From contig OU964922.1 of assembly GCA_918807975.1 (NCBI GenBank), positions 6,027,501 to 6,091,500 of the forward strand: a stretch of DNA of 64,000 bases. The letters are read 5' to 3'. Origin of the DNA: Aplidium turbinatum (lineage: Eukaryota; Chordata; Ascidiacea; Aplousobranchia; Polyclinidae). The notes under the pieces were generated by a model. It ran no database searches. It was not told where the DNA came from and saw nothing but the letters and a program-made list of their open reading frames with translations. The position numbers were made by a program, and so were the translations under genes. This document shows, piece after piece, positions 36,201-46,689 of the stretch. How positions within the stretch are numbered: the stretch's first letter is position 1; every line of letters starts with the position of its first letter.

Positions 36201-39200
36201 TTATAGTGACAATTTTTCGCGGTCTCTTCAAGTGTCACTTTCGGCGAATTGTGCTGTAGTACAAAGCGCGCTATAGTTTTATATTCAATGCGTTTGCCGA
36301 GAGCATAGTTAGACGAAACATCGGGAATAGAGAGCAAACAAACTTTGCAGGGTGAATAAAAATTTATCTTCAAAAAGGACGAAAAAAACAAAAAGTTATT
36401 AAATGCTTACATTACAATTTGATGGGCTACTAGCTCATTCTCTTCCTCTGGTTACGTTACTATGACTTCTATATTTCAGGAAATCCCACACAGTAACACA
36501 ACTTTACATTGCCTTATATGTGGCAGAAATTCCTTTTTTTCTATTGCACTAGTTGTTTTTTTAACCCTATCTTAATACGACACGGGGTTATATGAGGACG
36601 CCCCACTCTATTAGTGAAATATTTCTCAGAAGGAAATATGCTAGAAATGTGAAACTTCTTGACTTTTAGTTTTTATTATTTGCGAATTTTCTAAACCAAT
36701 ACTGGTCATTTTTCTACCTTCCTGCCCTTCACAATAAGCATTTCGTCTCAGGTGACTAGACATTTTCGTGCAATGGTAGTTATATAAAAGTTAATGTTAG
36801 TGCAATATAAATGGTAGCGCAATTACTTTGAAGTGTAGAAACGTCCAAAAATGCCTTATATTAATGAGCAAAAGTAATTTTTTGTTTAGTTTAGTTATAA
36901 TTCAAAAATTTCAATTTTGAAGCTATTTTCTGGAAATTAGAATAAAAACCGACTTTCTGACGTCTTTTCATCTCAAACACTTTATTTCAATAAACTTGTT
37001 AGGTAAAAATTTAATTTCTATACGCACAATGCACATGGCTATTAGCTTGTAAAATATTTTGGTTCTGTGATTTTCATAGCTCCCGCTATTAGCGATTCAT
37101 TAGCACGGGCTAAGATAGCCCGTGACGTGCTTTCCGCGTAAGAAAACAGCTCGTATCAAGATAGGGTTAAATAAGGAAACAGAAATACTATTAATACAAT
37201 AGATTACAAGATTAATCCGCCCCGTTAGTTCTGTAGTGAGGCACCCAACTCACGATTAAGCGCGTTGGTTCGGCTCTCGAGGTATGCGCTTGAGCAACTC
37301 ATTTTAAGGACTGCTCTCCATTTAGAGACACCTAGCGGATGAAATAATTCTCTTGTTACAGCACTTCAACAGTCGAAAAACTTCACTGTTAATCTCGATA
37401 ACCACACCTGCGTCAAAAGCCTATACAAGTATGCGAAACTACTAAGAATCACCTATCAGAGGTTTTTGAGTCCGAAGATAAATGTTTAAAACCAACCAAC
37501 AACCAACCATAAATTAGGTTCAGAAGACTTTTTCGAGCTATCGGATATGGAAATAATGAACTTATTTGTATCGATATTAAATGCTCAAGAGTCTATGGTA
37601 TTATGTGGTTATCAGTGGGTTGTCAGCATACTCCCCTTAAAAATTCTCTTTACAGGTACGTTCCTTCATAATATGATTTTGTAGCCTTTAGTGCAGTGGT
37701 TCTCAAATTATACGTCGCGACCCAAACATGGGTCTAGAAAGGTCAATAAATGGGAAGAAAAGTCTAATTATAAAAAATTTGAATTCTGTACAGAAAAGTG
37801 CAATTTACCCTTAGAAGGTTAGGCTCTTGGAATCTTGCTCAGTTTGGGGGGTGGGTGCTGTCGATTCTTCTTATGCTTTAGGAGTGATATCTCTGTTATT
37901 TTTTAAGGCACGGTTTCAAAATTTGGGATTCACTTTGCAAAACTATTCACGCTGAGCATATCCGAAAATTAGAACTATGTGAATTTTAGAACTGCCCATA
38001 TACGTTGAAATGTTGAGGTGACTTATGAGTTTTGGATTATTGGGAAAAATTTTAAACAAAAGATTTTAAGGATATAGGGGTTTAAAGATATAGATATAGG
38101 GTTTTAAAGATACAGGATTTTAAAGATAAAGATATAAGGGAAAATTTTGTACAAATTTGGGAAAATTTTGAACCTTTATTCGCTCAAAATTTCAGCTCAA
38201 TAGAGGTGAATGAAAGTTAGGAAAAGTCAAGAAATCTCGTAGTCGCAGCCTCAGTGGTTTTAGAGATACAACTGTTGATACAAAAAGTTGAATTGACAGC
38301 CCCCCGACCTTCAAAGGGTTAAAGATCACATTTTCTCATGTACAGAATGCCAAAATAACGTTTCTTTCAAGCAATTTGAGATCATGTCCAGAGGCAGGTC
38401 TCAGTATCAAAGTAAGATCTTGGAAGCCTTGTACATAAAACGTCACAATCCACTTTTGAACAGACAATTGTTTGTTTGCGGCTCGTCTTTCTCGCTCTCT
38501 GTATTTTAAAATTATTTTTTTCGCACTTTGACTTTCTACCATATCATGTGATCTGTTTAACACCTTTTGATGCAGTTACCTTTGATTCTCGTGGGGCTTA
38601 TCGTTGAGTTTGAGCTAGTCAGAAGTATTGTGCAGTTTTCGTCTTTTCCTGTCTATAGATTTAGTTTAACCATTGTATTTTATTCAGATGTAGTTAAGTT
38701 GTATGTATATTTTTCCGAAAAAGACATCTTGTGATGTCGAAAACGTTCGATACTTAATTTGTTGCGTAGTTTTGTGTTTTTATATGTAATAAACTTGAAG
38801 ATGTTAAGCTTGGTCACGTTACTCGGCTTCGTATGCCTATGGTTCAACAAGAAATTGCTTTTTGAAAACTATTATGAAACAAACTATGATTGTACTGTAC
38901 TAATTAACACAGAAATTCTTGTTTTGTCGGTAATCGTTAAATTTCATCCAATGGCTTAATTTCATGTTAGCATATCACGTAACGTGAAACAAGTGAATCA
39001 GATGAAAGCGCAGTAAGTAATTATTTCCCAATGCATATCTCTATATTTTAAGAAAATATAATTTTATTCTTTATAAATATTTTAAGAATTTTGTCTATTT
39101 GAAGTACAGTAAATTTATTTTAGTTTTGAAAATTAATTGTGTGAAATTTAATTATCTCAATATTTATCTACACGAACCAGAATATTTCCTAAATTTGAAT

Positions 39201-39378
39201 TATTATTTAGGTGATTGCAGTTGTGGACTTGATGACAAAACTTGCCACTTCCCATTCATCACCGGTGAAACTACTTACAAAGATTGCAAAAAAGAGGACC
39301 TCACAAACCGTCGGTGGTGTGCCTATAACAATGTATATACAGGAGATAAGCAGTGGTGTTATTGTCAAGGACGTGCGG
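30249..39378 (+). CDS. Candidate secreted protein: signal-peptide exon plus fibronectin type II exon (partial)
   Basis: Exon 30249-30327 encodes 26 residues with a hydrophobic core (LIIFLVRVLHIVQG) after a basic start, a good signal peptide, and ends in phase 1 at GTATGT. Exon 39211-39378 starts after TTATTTAG, is 168 bases and phase 1-1, and encodes a fibronectin type II-like domain: CHFPFITGETTYKDC, then RRWCAYNNVYTG and QWCYC. The four domain cysteines and the WC pairs are in place. It ends at a GTAACT donor. The phases of the two exons match (G|GT giving Gly), which is why I join them. Other exons in the 8.9-kb gap or downstream may exist; none was recognised. FN2 modules bind collagen or sugars outside the cell. 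The link between the exons is inference; each exon alone is better supported. Confidence 0.5.
30328..32480 (+). other. Putative intron without recognised content
   Basis: AT-rich sequence downstream of the signal-peptide exon. No exon or repeat family was recognised before the P-like element at 32489. Confidence 0.4.
32489..35261 (-). mobile_element. P-like (THAP9-type) DNA transposon, 2773 bp, broken
   Basis: Inverted ends CGTGGCCTACGAAAATA occur at 32489 and, reversed, at 35261, with a shared inner part including GCCTTCAGTTCTGAAGGCT-like sequence. GCTTAACC flanks both sides exactly (32481-32488 and 35262-35269), the 8-bp duplication expected of P elements. The minus strand codes for a THAP domain and transposase. 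The right target copy contains the TTAA and first CC of a MITE. Confidence 0.88.
32849..34390 (-). pseudogene. THAP9/P-type transposase, broken
   Basis: On the minus strand the parts run in family order. A THAP domain end is near 34340-34220 (VCARHWPEDEPFSPHYGK, RPTNPHSLLPHIPTS). Then come a region at 34033-33557 ending LPSAKTLTRITSKIRSVDDL, the RNase H-like start at 33540-33307 (INEVYVKTALLYQGGFLFGR, DPEFLARILPVAKLN) and a C-terminal part at 33094-32849 (LYKLEAENLVKLSRLTE, VYPKPVERQSVSLC). These match the P/THAP9 family well. The frame changes several times, and the second catalytic segment was not found between 33300 and 33100, so it is dead. Confidence 0.8.
35268..35880 (-). mobile_element. 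TTAA MITE family 1, copy B
   Basis: It starts CCCTATCTTAATACGA after TTAA (35264-35267) and ends ACAGATAGGG before TTAA (35881-35884). It is inverted relative to copies A and C. It includes the hairpin-forming CACGGGCT / AGCCCAGTG stretch. The P-like element sits directly against its left TTAA. Confidence 0.88.
36080..36240 (+). repeat. pogo/Tigger-like terminal fragments
   Basis: Two nearby tips, ACAGTAGAATAGATTTCGGC and ACAGTAGAGTCGAATTC, followed by GGTTATAGTGACA-type sequence, resemble pogo/Tigger ends such as the one at 61307. No full element is delimited. Confidence 0.45.
36565..37166 (+). mobile_element. TTAA MITE family 1, copy C (intact ends)
   Basis: CCCTATCTTAATACGA at the left and TCGTATCAAGATAGGG at the right are bounded by TTAA at 36561-36564 and 37167-37170. 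At 602 bp it is the cleanest copy and defines the family. The ends and target site suit mobilisation by a piggyBac transposase. Confidence 0.9.
37213..37490 (+). mobile_element. tRNA-derived SINE, family S1, copy 1
   Basis: B-box GGTTCGGCTCTC near 37267 follows a degenerate A-box. The body TTGAGCAACTCATTTTAAGG and GACTGCTCTCCATTTAGAG matches copy 2 at 60.62-60.86 kb (minus), which keeps the better tRNA-like head. It is not a working tRNA gene. Confidence 0.7.
37690..37745 (+). repeat. hAT terminal fragment
   Basis: CAGTGGTTCTCAAATTATAC followed by GTCGCGACCCAAA is the usual tip of Charlie-type hAT elements. No matching far end was found. Confidence 0.5.
37746..38830 (+). mobile_element. Penelope-like element 3' fragment, split by a MITE
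   Basis: Reading NLNSVQKSAI before and KDHIFSCTECQNNVSFKQF after the MITE at 37808-38318 gives the GIY-YIG C-terminal region of Penelope elements, continuing ILEALYIKRHNPLLNRQLF to a stop near 38508. The 3' part (to about 38830) carries a GACATC/GATGTC hairpin and CGAAAACGTTCG, as in the element at 51.4 kb. It is 5' truncated. Confidence 0.7.
37808..38318 (+). mobile_element. TTAA MITE family 2, copy 1 (internally rearranged)
   Basis: The right end CCTTCAAAGGG abuts TTAA (38319-38322). The left end CCCTTAGAAGGTTAGGCT abuts TTTA, a one-base decay of TTAA. It shares GGGATTCAC, GCTGAGCATATCCGAAAATT and AGTCGCAGCCTCAGTG blocks with copy 2. An AGGATTTTAAAGATA-like minisatellite (about 38060-38145) replaces part of the middle. 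Confidence 0.8.
38831..39210 (+). other. No gene seen; intron before the FN2 exon
   Basis: AT-rich intron-like sequence ending in the acceptor TTATTTAG of the fibronectin type II exon. Confidence 0.4.
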
Positions 39379-40169
39379 GTAACTTACCAAATGTAATTAT
39401 GAGTAACTGAAACTAATGTAACTAAAACTAGTTATAACAAATGCTTAAATATTAATTTTAGTCGTTCAAAATTTTTGCAGTAATAACTCTTGGAAAAATT
39501 AGTGTAGATAATTGCACCAAAGATAGGTTCATGTAAGTTTTTGTAAGTTCATGTAAATTCCAACAACTCATATAGCGCCTATACATATAATGAAGATATG
39601 GCATTGGACATTGTACTGTATAAAGCGCTTGCCTTTCGATCATTCTATAGTACTTGATTGTTAAAAAAACACCGATCGCCACTACTTAAGGTGTAATAAA
39701 TTGGTTGAGGGTAGTTAATGATGAAAAGGCGGCATAAAGAAAGAAATTGGTCAAACCACTATCAATGCCGAAGGCTGATTGACAGCTTCCATTTTCATTC
39801 CCAGAGTCCCAGTAACTTTGTACATGACTACTTTTACCTTTAATTACAACTATGTTTGATGATTGACTCTGACTCATCCCATAAGCATTAAATCACTTAC
39901 ATAAAATTCAAAAGTATTTTTGTATTACAAAAGTTTGAAACACTTCTATTCGATGAGTAAGCCCGCAGCTATGTCTTCACCAACAATTAAAATGGGATGC
40001 TTGATGGATGTAAAGCGGGGGTGTCCAAAGCTTTTCCCAGGTTGCCCAGATTTGATAAGGCAGAAGTGTCCGCTGGCTAACAGCCTCTGACAATTTTGTT
40101 TTGCTTAGAAAGATGCATATATGCTAATACAATTTAATGTAATTTTTATGCAACAAAGCAATATGCAGG
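39379..40169 (+). other. No gene seen; hAT-like tip near 40016
   Basis: No further exon of the FN2 gene was recognised. GGGGGTGTCCAAAGCTTTTC at 40017 resembles a hAT terminus but has no partner. Confidence 0.35.
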
Positions 40170-40483
40170 TTTAAATATTACAGTATATGATAAGGTAGAC
40201 TATATAAGTTATCTGCTTTTCCATCAGATATTAACATATTAAGAAACTTTGTAAAACATAGCTGTGTTAATGTGAAGGATGAAATTGACGTCTTGATTTC
40301 TGTATCCAGGTTTGTGGTATAGACAAGCGTAAAATGTCACTTATGTGGGAGTCGCTCAGATTTGATCTCAAGAGGTTCTTGTTAAAGTTCACAACGAGAA
40401 CTTCTGCTCACACAAATATGTGGAACCGAACAAGCTCAACATTTTCTTTGCAAATCGAAAGCATTTTTAGTACTAAGATAATG
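40170..40483 (+). repeat. Tandem duplication, unit 1 (empty site)
   Basis: The unit (TTACAGTATATGATAAGG ... CAACATTTTCTTTGCAAA) is repeated directly at 40484-41766. It carries the uninterrupted CTTGTTAAAGTTCACAA sequence, that is, the target of the MITE before insertion. Confidence 0.85.
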
Positions 40484-41766
40484 TTAAATATTACAGTATA
40501 TGATAAGTTAGACTATATAAGTTATCTGCTTTTCCATCAGATATTAACACATTAAGAAACTATGTAAAACATAGCTGTGTTAATGTGAAAAATGAAACTA
40601 ACGTCTTGATTTCTGTAATCAAGTCATCTCTAGGTCGTGGTTAGTGGTAGATAAAATGTCACTTATGTGGGAGTCGCTCAGCTTTGATCTCAAGCGGTGC
40701 TTGTTAACCCTTTGAAGGTTGGGCTCCTGGAGTCTTGCTCAGTTTGGAGGGGTGTCGATTCTTCTTATGCTTTAAGAGTGATATCTCTGTTAATTTTTAA
40801 GGCACGGTTTTAAAATTTGGGATTCACATTGTAAAATTGTTCATGCTGAGCATATCCGAAAATTAAAACTATGTGAATTTTAGAACTGCTCATATACGTT
40901 GAAATGTTGAGGTGACTTATGAGCTTTGGATTATTTTGCGATTAAAGCAATTGTAGCGTGAGTTTACACATTATTTTCTGGTAGAGTAATGAAGAACATG
41001 CATTGCAAATTTCTGATTAAATATTTTTTACATAATCTCAATTTGAATCTATATTTTTTATGCAAAATAATAACTTTTCCCACGCTCAAACATAAGCTCA
41101 CTGGTTGGCTAAAAGAACAATACTTCATCAATTACATGCAGTAATGAGATTTCTGAACGCGCGTCACACCAATTTGGATTACGATCTAGTGACCACGGTT
41201 TCTAGAACAGCAACTCCAACGCTTTATTAACATATGTAGACCAGCTGAAGAAGCAGGGTGGCGTTTATCAAATACTATTATGTAATCCACGACACGATTG
41301 GAAGATCATGCGACAAAAAACGCGGTTTAAATGCAATGTATTGTAGTTGCAACAGCGTCTCTCAATGTAAGTTCAATGTGAACTCGGCTAAATATAAGGC
41401 TAGTACTAGGAGAAAGATTACCCAAAAAATTCGATCATGCTCTACGTAAGCTCATCCAGCTGGTGGGAAAAGTTTGAACAATAGAATATGAAATATTTCA
41501 GAGGATGTGCTGAGAAATGCCTTATATCTCTTAATTTATAACCTTTTTTCGCTCAAAAATTCACCTCAATAGAGGTGAATAAAAGTTAGGAAAAGTCAAG
41601 AAATCTCGTAGTCGCAGCCTCAGTGATTTTAGAGATACAATTGTTGATACAAAAAGTTGTATTGACAGCCCAACCTTCAAAGGGTTAAAGTTCACAAAGA
41701 GAACGTGTGCTCACACAAATATGTGGAATCGAACAAGCTCAACATTTTCTTTGCAAACTTTGGCAT
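40484..41766 (+). repeat. Tandem duplication, unit 2 (interrupted by a MITE)
   Basis: 40484-40707 and 41685-41766 together match unit 1. The TTAA of the empty site is duplicated around the inserted MITE. Confidence 0.85.
40708..41684 (+). mobile_element. TTAA MITE family 2, copy 2
   Basis: Ends CCCTTTGAAGGTTGGGCT and AGCCCAACCTTCAAAGGG are perfect 18-bp inverted repeats bounded by TTAA (40704-40707, 41685-41688). At 977 bp it is longer than copy 1. It has no coding sequence. A piggyBac-type transposase is the likely mobiliser. Confidence 0.9.
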
Positions 41767-43430
41767 TTTTGAAAATTTGTTTTTATCCAGCTGCTGGTAA
41801 AAGGTACGAGAGAAAGATGTTGCTGCCCACTTCACAGAGAAGCTCAATTAGTTGCAGATGAGCTGGAGAATTGTCAAGGTTCAAACAGAACGAAGAAATT
41901 AGCAATATTCTTTCACAATTGCGACAAATTCTCGAAACTGATCATTGAATTTGCTAGCAAGAAAATGAAAGAATGCTCGTCCATAGACTGCTTCATAGAG
42001 ATGGACTGGAAACACTGCGGGTTTTTTATTCCGAGTGGACAAGTTCAGGCGGGAGTTCGTACTGTGCTCTGTGTTGACTTGATTGACAATAACAAGTTGA
42101 CAACAGTTATCGAGCTGGCATGTTAGCTTAAGTTTTACTTCTAGTTTCTGTATGTTTCTGTGCTCAGAGTACATATTCAAAGAATGTTAAGTTTTCAGGT
42201 GCATAAACTAAGATTCCAAAAAACCAAAGTGACATAGTTTACTTGGATGCATATTGAGGGGTATCAAAATGACAGATGAAATATGGTGAGTTGGAATCTG
42301 AGCTCCCTGACTTCAAAAGAATTTTAATTTAGGCCTGTTTTACATTGTGAGCAAGATGACAGTTGCGTTACCTCATCTATGCGAATGTTTCCTTCAGCAT
42401 TGGTGTCACGCTTTCTTTCTATCTCTTACCAGGAAAGAGACTTGGGAAGGTTCAATGACGTAGTTTAATGGGATATAACCGAAAAACAGTCAATTAAATA
42501 GTCGGATAGTTCTACCAGCAAAATGATAATGAAACTTCTTGAAGGACTTTAACGAACGGCTTCTCAAATAACTCGAATTTCGAACGCAATTTATATCACC
42601 ACCAATTCTCATCTGCTTGTATTCAGTTACTTCAACTCTCAATCAACAATAATCTCCTTCACCTATTACCAATTCACAACTCATAACACAACTCTCATAA
42701 TCAACTCATAATAATAATTTACGCAAATTACACCACTATTTATAGAAGGTTGTTCAATCTAGTAACATTAACATTAACGTAAACATTAACAGTAGCATTA
42801 ACGTCAACAAGCAGAAGCTTAAAGAAGTTTAAAGAATGTCACGTAGGGTAGAAGATTCTTACATATTAAATATTTCGCAATCGTCATCTACTGATAAACA
42901 TCATTATGACGTCATGACAAACGTCACTCGGCAATTGTGAAAACAACAGAACATTCCAGATTTGTTCTGAATGAATGTCCCGAATGCTCTGGAAACACGT
43001 TGCATATTAATACAAACTTCGCTGTCAAAAGTTACTTCAGGTCAATACCCTATAATAACACATCGCTCAAAATTCCATAATGAAAACAGCACATTCTGAC
43101 AAGATACAAAGCAGCCCGACGCGAGGCCTTGCACATTGATTGTGACAATGGGCTAGGCCAAGGGTTCCCAAAGCTTTTGTTCATCGGTACCCTTTTTATA
43201 ATTTTGCAAGTTACCTCCAAAATTTTGTCACATTTTTACCTGCTAAGCTCAATCTGCTCTGATGCACGTAACTTTGTTTCTACGCAGTTGCTATGATGAT
43301 GATGGCGTATGAGGTTTGCTCGAGTGTGACAAGCTTCGTTTTGCATATCTTTTCTTAAAGATATGGTACTGACGGGAGGGACCACGAGAAGGTGCTTGTT
43401 CTTCCCCCCCTTGTTCTTCCCCCGCTTGTT
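41767..43430. other. No gene seen; hexamer repeat at 42760-42815
   Basis: A short (ATTAAC)n-like microsatellite lies near 42760-42815. A hAT-like tip (CAAGGGTTCCCAAAGCTTT) is near 43160. A 93-residue minus-strand frame at 41899-42180 has no recognisable motif. Confidence 0.4.
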
Positions 43431-43432
43431 CT

Positions 43433-43469
43433 TACCATAAATGATAAGCTATGCTTATCATTTATGGTA
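43433..43469. repeat. 37-bp perfect palindrome
   Basis: TACCATAAATGATAAGC and GCTTATCATTTATGGTA are exact mirror arms of 17 bases around a TAT loop. Short CTTGTTCTTCC repeats precede it. Confidence 0.85.
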
Positions 43470-43899
43470 AATATAAACTCTGCATTTTTTTAAATGAAGT
43501 CGCTATTTTTCCACATTTAATGTCATAGTTACAATCAGGTGTTGCCAGAGTTATGATTAATATTAGAGGGTTAAGGCAAGGGTTAGAGTTAGGAACCAGA
43601 TTAGGGTTTTGATCTTTGCCCAGGACTAAAAAAATTTCCAAAATACAAGTTTTTTGTTTTCAACAGCTTTAAACTTTTCTCAAATTTCTGAGATCGCTTA
43701 CACCAGGGTTTCCCAAACTTTTTTGGGCCACGGACCAGTATTTGGGAATCTGTTTATTCGTGGACTCCCCATACAAAGGTAAAAATGAATAAAACCGAAT
43801 TTTGTTTATTTAAAAAACTGACATCAATGGGACGGATGGGATTGCTTCTTATTGCATAAGTCATAAATTCTCGGAGTTATTTGTGGCCATCTCGTGAAT

Positions 43900-44170
43900 A
43901 AATGTAGCCATCTCGTGCCATAGGACAGAGGTGAATTGCCTGCCACGATCCGATGATATTACGCGGGGCTACGAATCTAGAGACCCAATGCAGTATGAAT
44001 GCGTCTGCGCAGCTCTTCGCGTTGACATCTGCAAGGGGAATGGCTTCTGGCCAGCGAGTAAATCTGTCGATGACGATTAAGATAAAACAAGACCCATTTG
44101 AACTTGGAAAGGGCCCTACTATACAGGGTCCATGGAAAGTCTGGACCTGTAATGGTATTTTGTCTTCATG
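43900..44170 (-). mobile_element. Fossil Ty3/Gypsy-type integrase fragment
   Basis: A short stretch resembling a Gypsy-type integrase core lies directly next to the hAT C-terminal part, inside the hAT borders. No terminal repeats, gag or reverse transcriptase are present. It is a broken fragment only. Confidence 0.6.
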
Positions 44171-44403
44171 TTGGTAAGAGCTGAAAAATGCTGTCTCACA
44201 CATGCAGGTCGTGGCAAAAGGCAATAAAATTTTAGTTACCTTTTGCGATAGCAATGGGTATTCCTCCACAACACTCAACCAGAAAGATGCAATAGCTGTT
44301 TGATTGAAACTAAATATTAAAGTTCGAACAGATGATAATTCGGCTAATTCTTCTTCTTCCCGTTCTGACAGATCGGCCTTTGCAACAACAAAAGGGTTTA
44401 AAA

Positions 44404-44998
44404 CAGGGAGTCGAACCGTTTGATTTTTCCAGTTCGGGTCCGGTTCTGGTTCAAAGATTGTTTCAAAATTTGGTTCAGTTCCGGTTCAGATTCGAAAAAA
44501 CTTAAAACCGGTTTTATAAGTTCCGGTTCGAGTCCGATAAAATTAGGCCTAGGCCTACTATTGCCCAACTACTAACTAGCCCAATTGGGCGTGAAAACCG
44601 CAAGGTTGGCAACACTGATCTCAACACTGCTTAGCTCAATTAACTTGCCTTAGTTGTTTGTTGCACAAGTTACAATCAAACTATATTGTCTATGATGTCA
44701 CAGAACAGAAGTTGTTTACCTCAAAAAACTCCTCTCCAAAGCATCGATGATAGTGGATCTTGTGTTACGGAATAAGCTACAATTCATCCGTACAATGTGG
44801 CCTCCAAGATAACAACGTGCTACGTACAACTTCACTTACCACACGTAATGCTGGAGTGAACCGCTTTTTTCAACCGGTTCGAGTTCGGTTAGGGTTTAAG
44901 CTAACTCAAATTTTCGGTTCAGTTCCGGTTAAAGTTCAGACAAAATCGCACCAAAACCGGTTTACAAAAATCCGGTTCGGGTTCGGTTCGACTCCCTG
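44404..44998. mobile_element. Nested non-autonomous hAT (595 bp)
   Basis: Ends CAGGGAGTCGAACCG and CGGTTCGACTCCCTG carry exact 8-bp duplications GTTTAAAA at 44396-44403 and 44999-45006. Subterminal zones are rich in GGTTCGGGTTCGG-like repeats. It interrupts the coding part of the outer hAT, so it is younger. Confidence 0.92.
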
Positions 44999-45288
44999 GT
45001 TTAAAATCCAGTCAAAATTCTCATATGTCTCTTTTAAAAAGTAGCTTACTTGTTGAAATGTGCAGAAAGCAATTCCAAATGTTGTGTAACGTTAGAAAAA
45101 ATCGACTATGTATTAATTAAGGGTTTGTTGGTAATGTAGTCACACAGAACAGGATACTTGACAGAGTACGTACCGTACAACGTATATGTGTGACTTATTA
45201 ATTTCTTATATCGCCACGGACAACCTGTGCAGTCGTCGCGGACCACCCATGGTCCTCGGACCACAGTTTGGAAAACTCTGGCGTACAC

Positions 45289-46279
45289 AGATACGAGAAG
45301 AGTGTTTCTGAGTGGCCACGATTAACGTGAAGTGTTCTAAAACATTGTATCCATGTCTTTTTATGAAGCACGTGTAGTGTCACCTTGGTCTGTTTCAGCT
45401 GTTTGCAACAATGGTCATATCATATTGGAAGGGCTTGCATCACGTTTTTTCAATTGTATGTGCAAAAATTTTATTAGTTTCCATGAAAAATCCAACAAAA
45501 GCAGTTTAAAAAATAATCCAAAAACTTTCAGGCAAAAAAATTAACTGATTTAGCTTTTCAGCTCAGCAAAGTTACGAAGTGTCGTATAATTTTTATTTCC
45601 TAAGATTGCAAAAGTATTGTGTGTCCTAGAACTAAACTGAATTTTCTGTTTTTATTGAAAACGGAAAGACACATATCTTTCTGCAGTTGCATTTACTTGC
45701 CTTCTACCTGCAGTCTGCACTTAAAACGCCTTGTATGAACATGCAGTTTCGCCATGAACCTTATTGAATTCGATGCAAACCTATCTTTTGAGAAATATCT
45801 ATCTGTAGCCTATTTACCAAACCTGTTTGAAGAATTATTTGCATCAGTCACACACTTTTATGTCATCAAAAACTTGTTGTTAGAACAGAGCAATACTACG
45901 TATTTTTTTCCTCCCATCACCTGAAGATATCCTTCGAATATATTGTTTGTATTATATTTACCATAAATTTGTATGAGTAAGGTTATGTTCAGTAAGCACA
46001 AGCTAGGTTGATTGGAATATTCAATGTGTTGTGAGTGAGGCTTTGTTTCCACGATTACTGAAACAGGTTATACATTTTCATAAGTTAACTTTATTCATTA
46101 TTAGCTCTGAAGAGTCATTGTGTGCGAATCGTCAGTAAAGTAGTGGTGCGTTGCATTTTTCTACTTGCACTTTGAACATCATTCAAAGAAAATACATTAA
46201 TCTTCATATGGAACAAAAATTCTGTTATGATTGGAGGCACAACCAACGAAACAGTAATCGCATATGTTCTGTTGTATGA
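45289..46279. other. No gene seen
   Basis: Nothing recognised in either strand. Confidence 0.4.
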
Positions 46280-46283
46280 TTAA

Positions 46284-46684
46284 CCCATTCATGGCCGGTG
46301 TCCTTTTAAAAGGACATCGTTTTGAATGCATCAGTATTGCATCATCTTATTTTGATTGAATCATTTTGGACTTGCTGGTAGATGTTTAGGGTCTGTTTTG
46401 GAAGGTGTTGATAAATATTTGCGAACAACGTACTTTTTCTGAATTTTGTGAAAGTTTGAAAATTGTTGAAAAATGAGAAGAGCCCGATAAAGTGAAGTGA
46501 GGAGGAACATGCATGTTTTATTGCCTATTGGTAATAGATATGAATTATGTTTCTTCATAGTTTGACTCCGTATAATATTGTGCTTCCTACTACACTCTAA
46601 TTTGTGTAAGGTTTTGCTTTTTTTATTTGTTTATTTTGTATTATATTTATTGTTGTCTTTTAAAAGGACAACGGCCACATGGCC
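46284..46684. mobile_element. TTAA element fragment (family 3), right end decayed
   Basis: TTAA (46280-46283) is followed by CCCATTCATGGCCGGTGTCC and the perfect palindrome TGTCCTTTTAAAAGGACA. The mirror end near 46654-46682 keeps TTTTAAAAGGACA and GGCCACATGG but no TTAA. Confidence 0.6.
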
Positions 46685-46689
46685 ACATT

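Larger units (their letters stand above)
43704..45280 (-). mobile_element. hAT transposon remnant (ZBED5-like) with nested insertions
   Basis: Ends CAGGGTTTCCCAAACTT and, reversed, CAGAGTTTTCCAAACTGTGG are flanked by GCTTACAC (43696-43703) and GCGTACAC (45281-45288), 7 of 8 matching. On the minus strand, 44395-44160 codes for the C-terminal dimerisation part: LAELSSVRTLIFSFNQT, ASFWLSVVEEYPLLSQK and ILLPFATTCMCETAFFS. A second hAT sits inside the coding part at 44404. It is internally deleted and dead. Confidence 0.82.

Noticed and set aside
41899-42180. 93-residue minus-strand frame
   Set aside because: No family resemblance that I can support; left as unannotated sequence.
42760-42815. CRISPR-like short repeats
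   Set aside because: It is a simple hexamer microsatellite with no spacers, in eukaryotic DNA.
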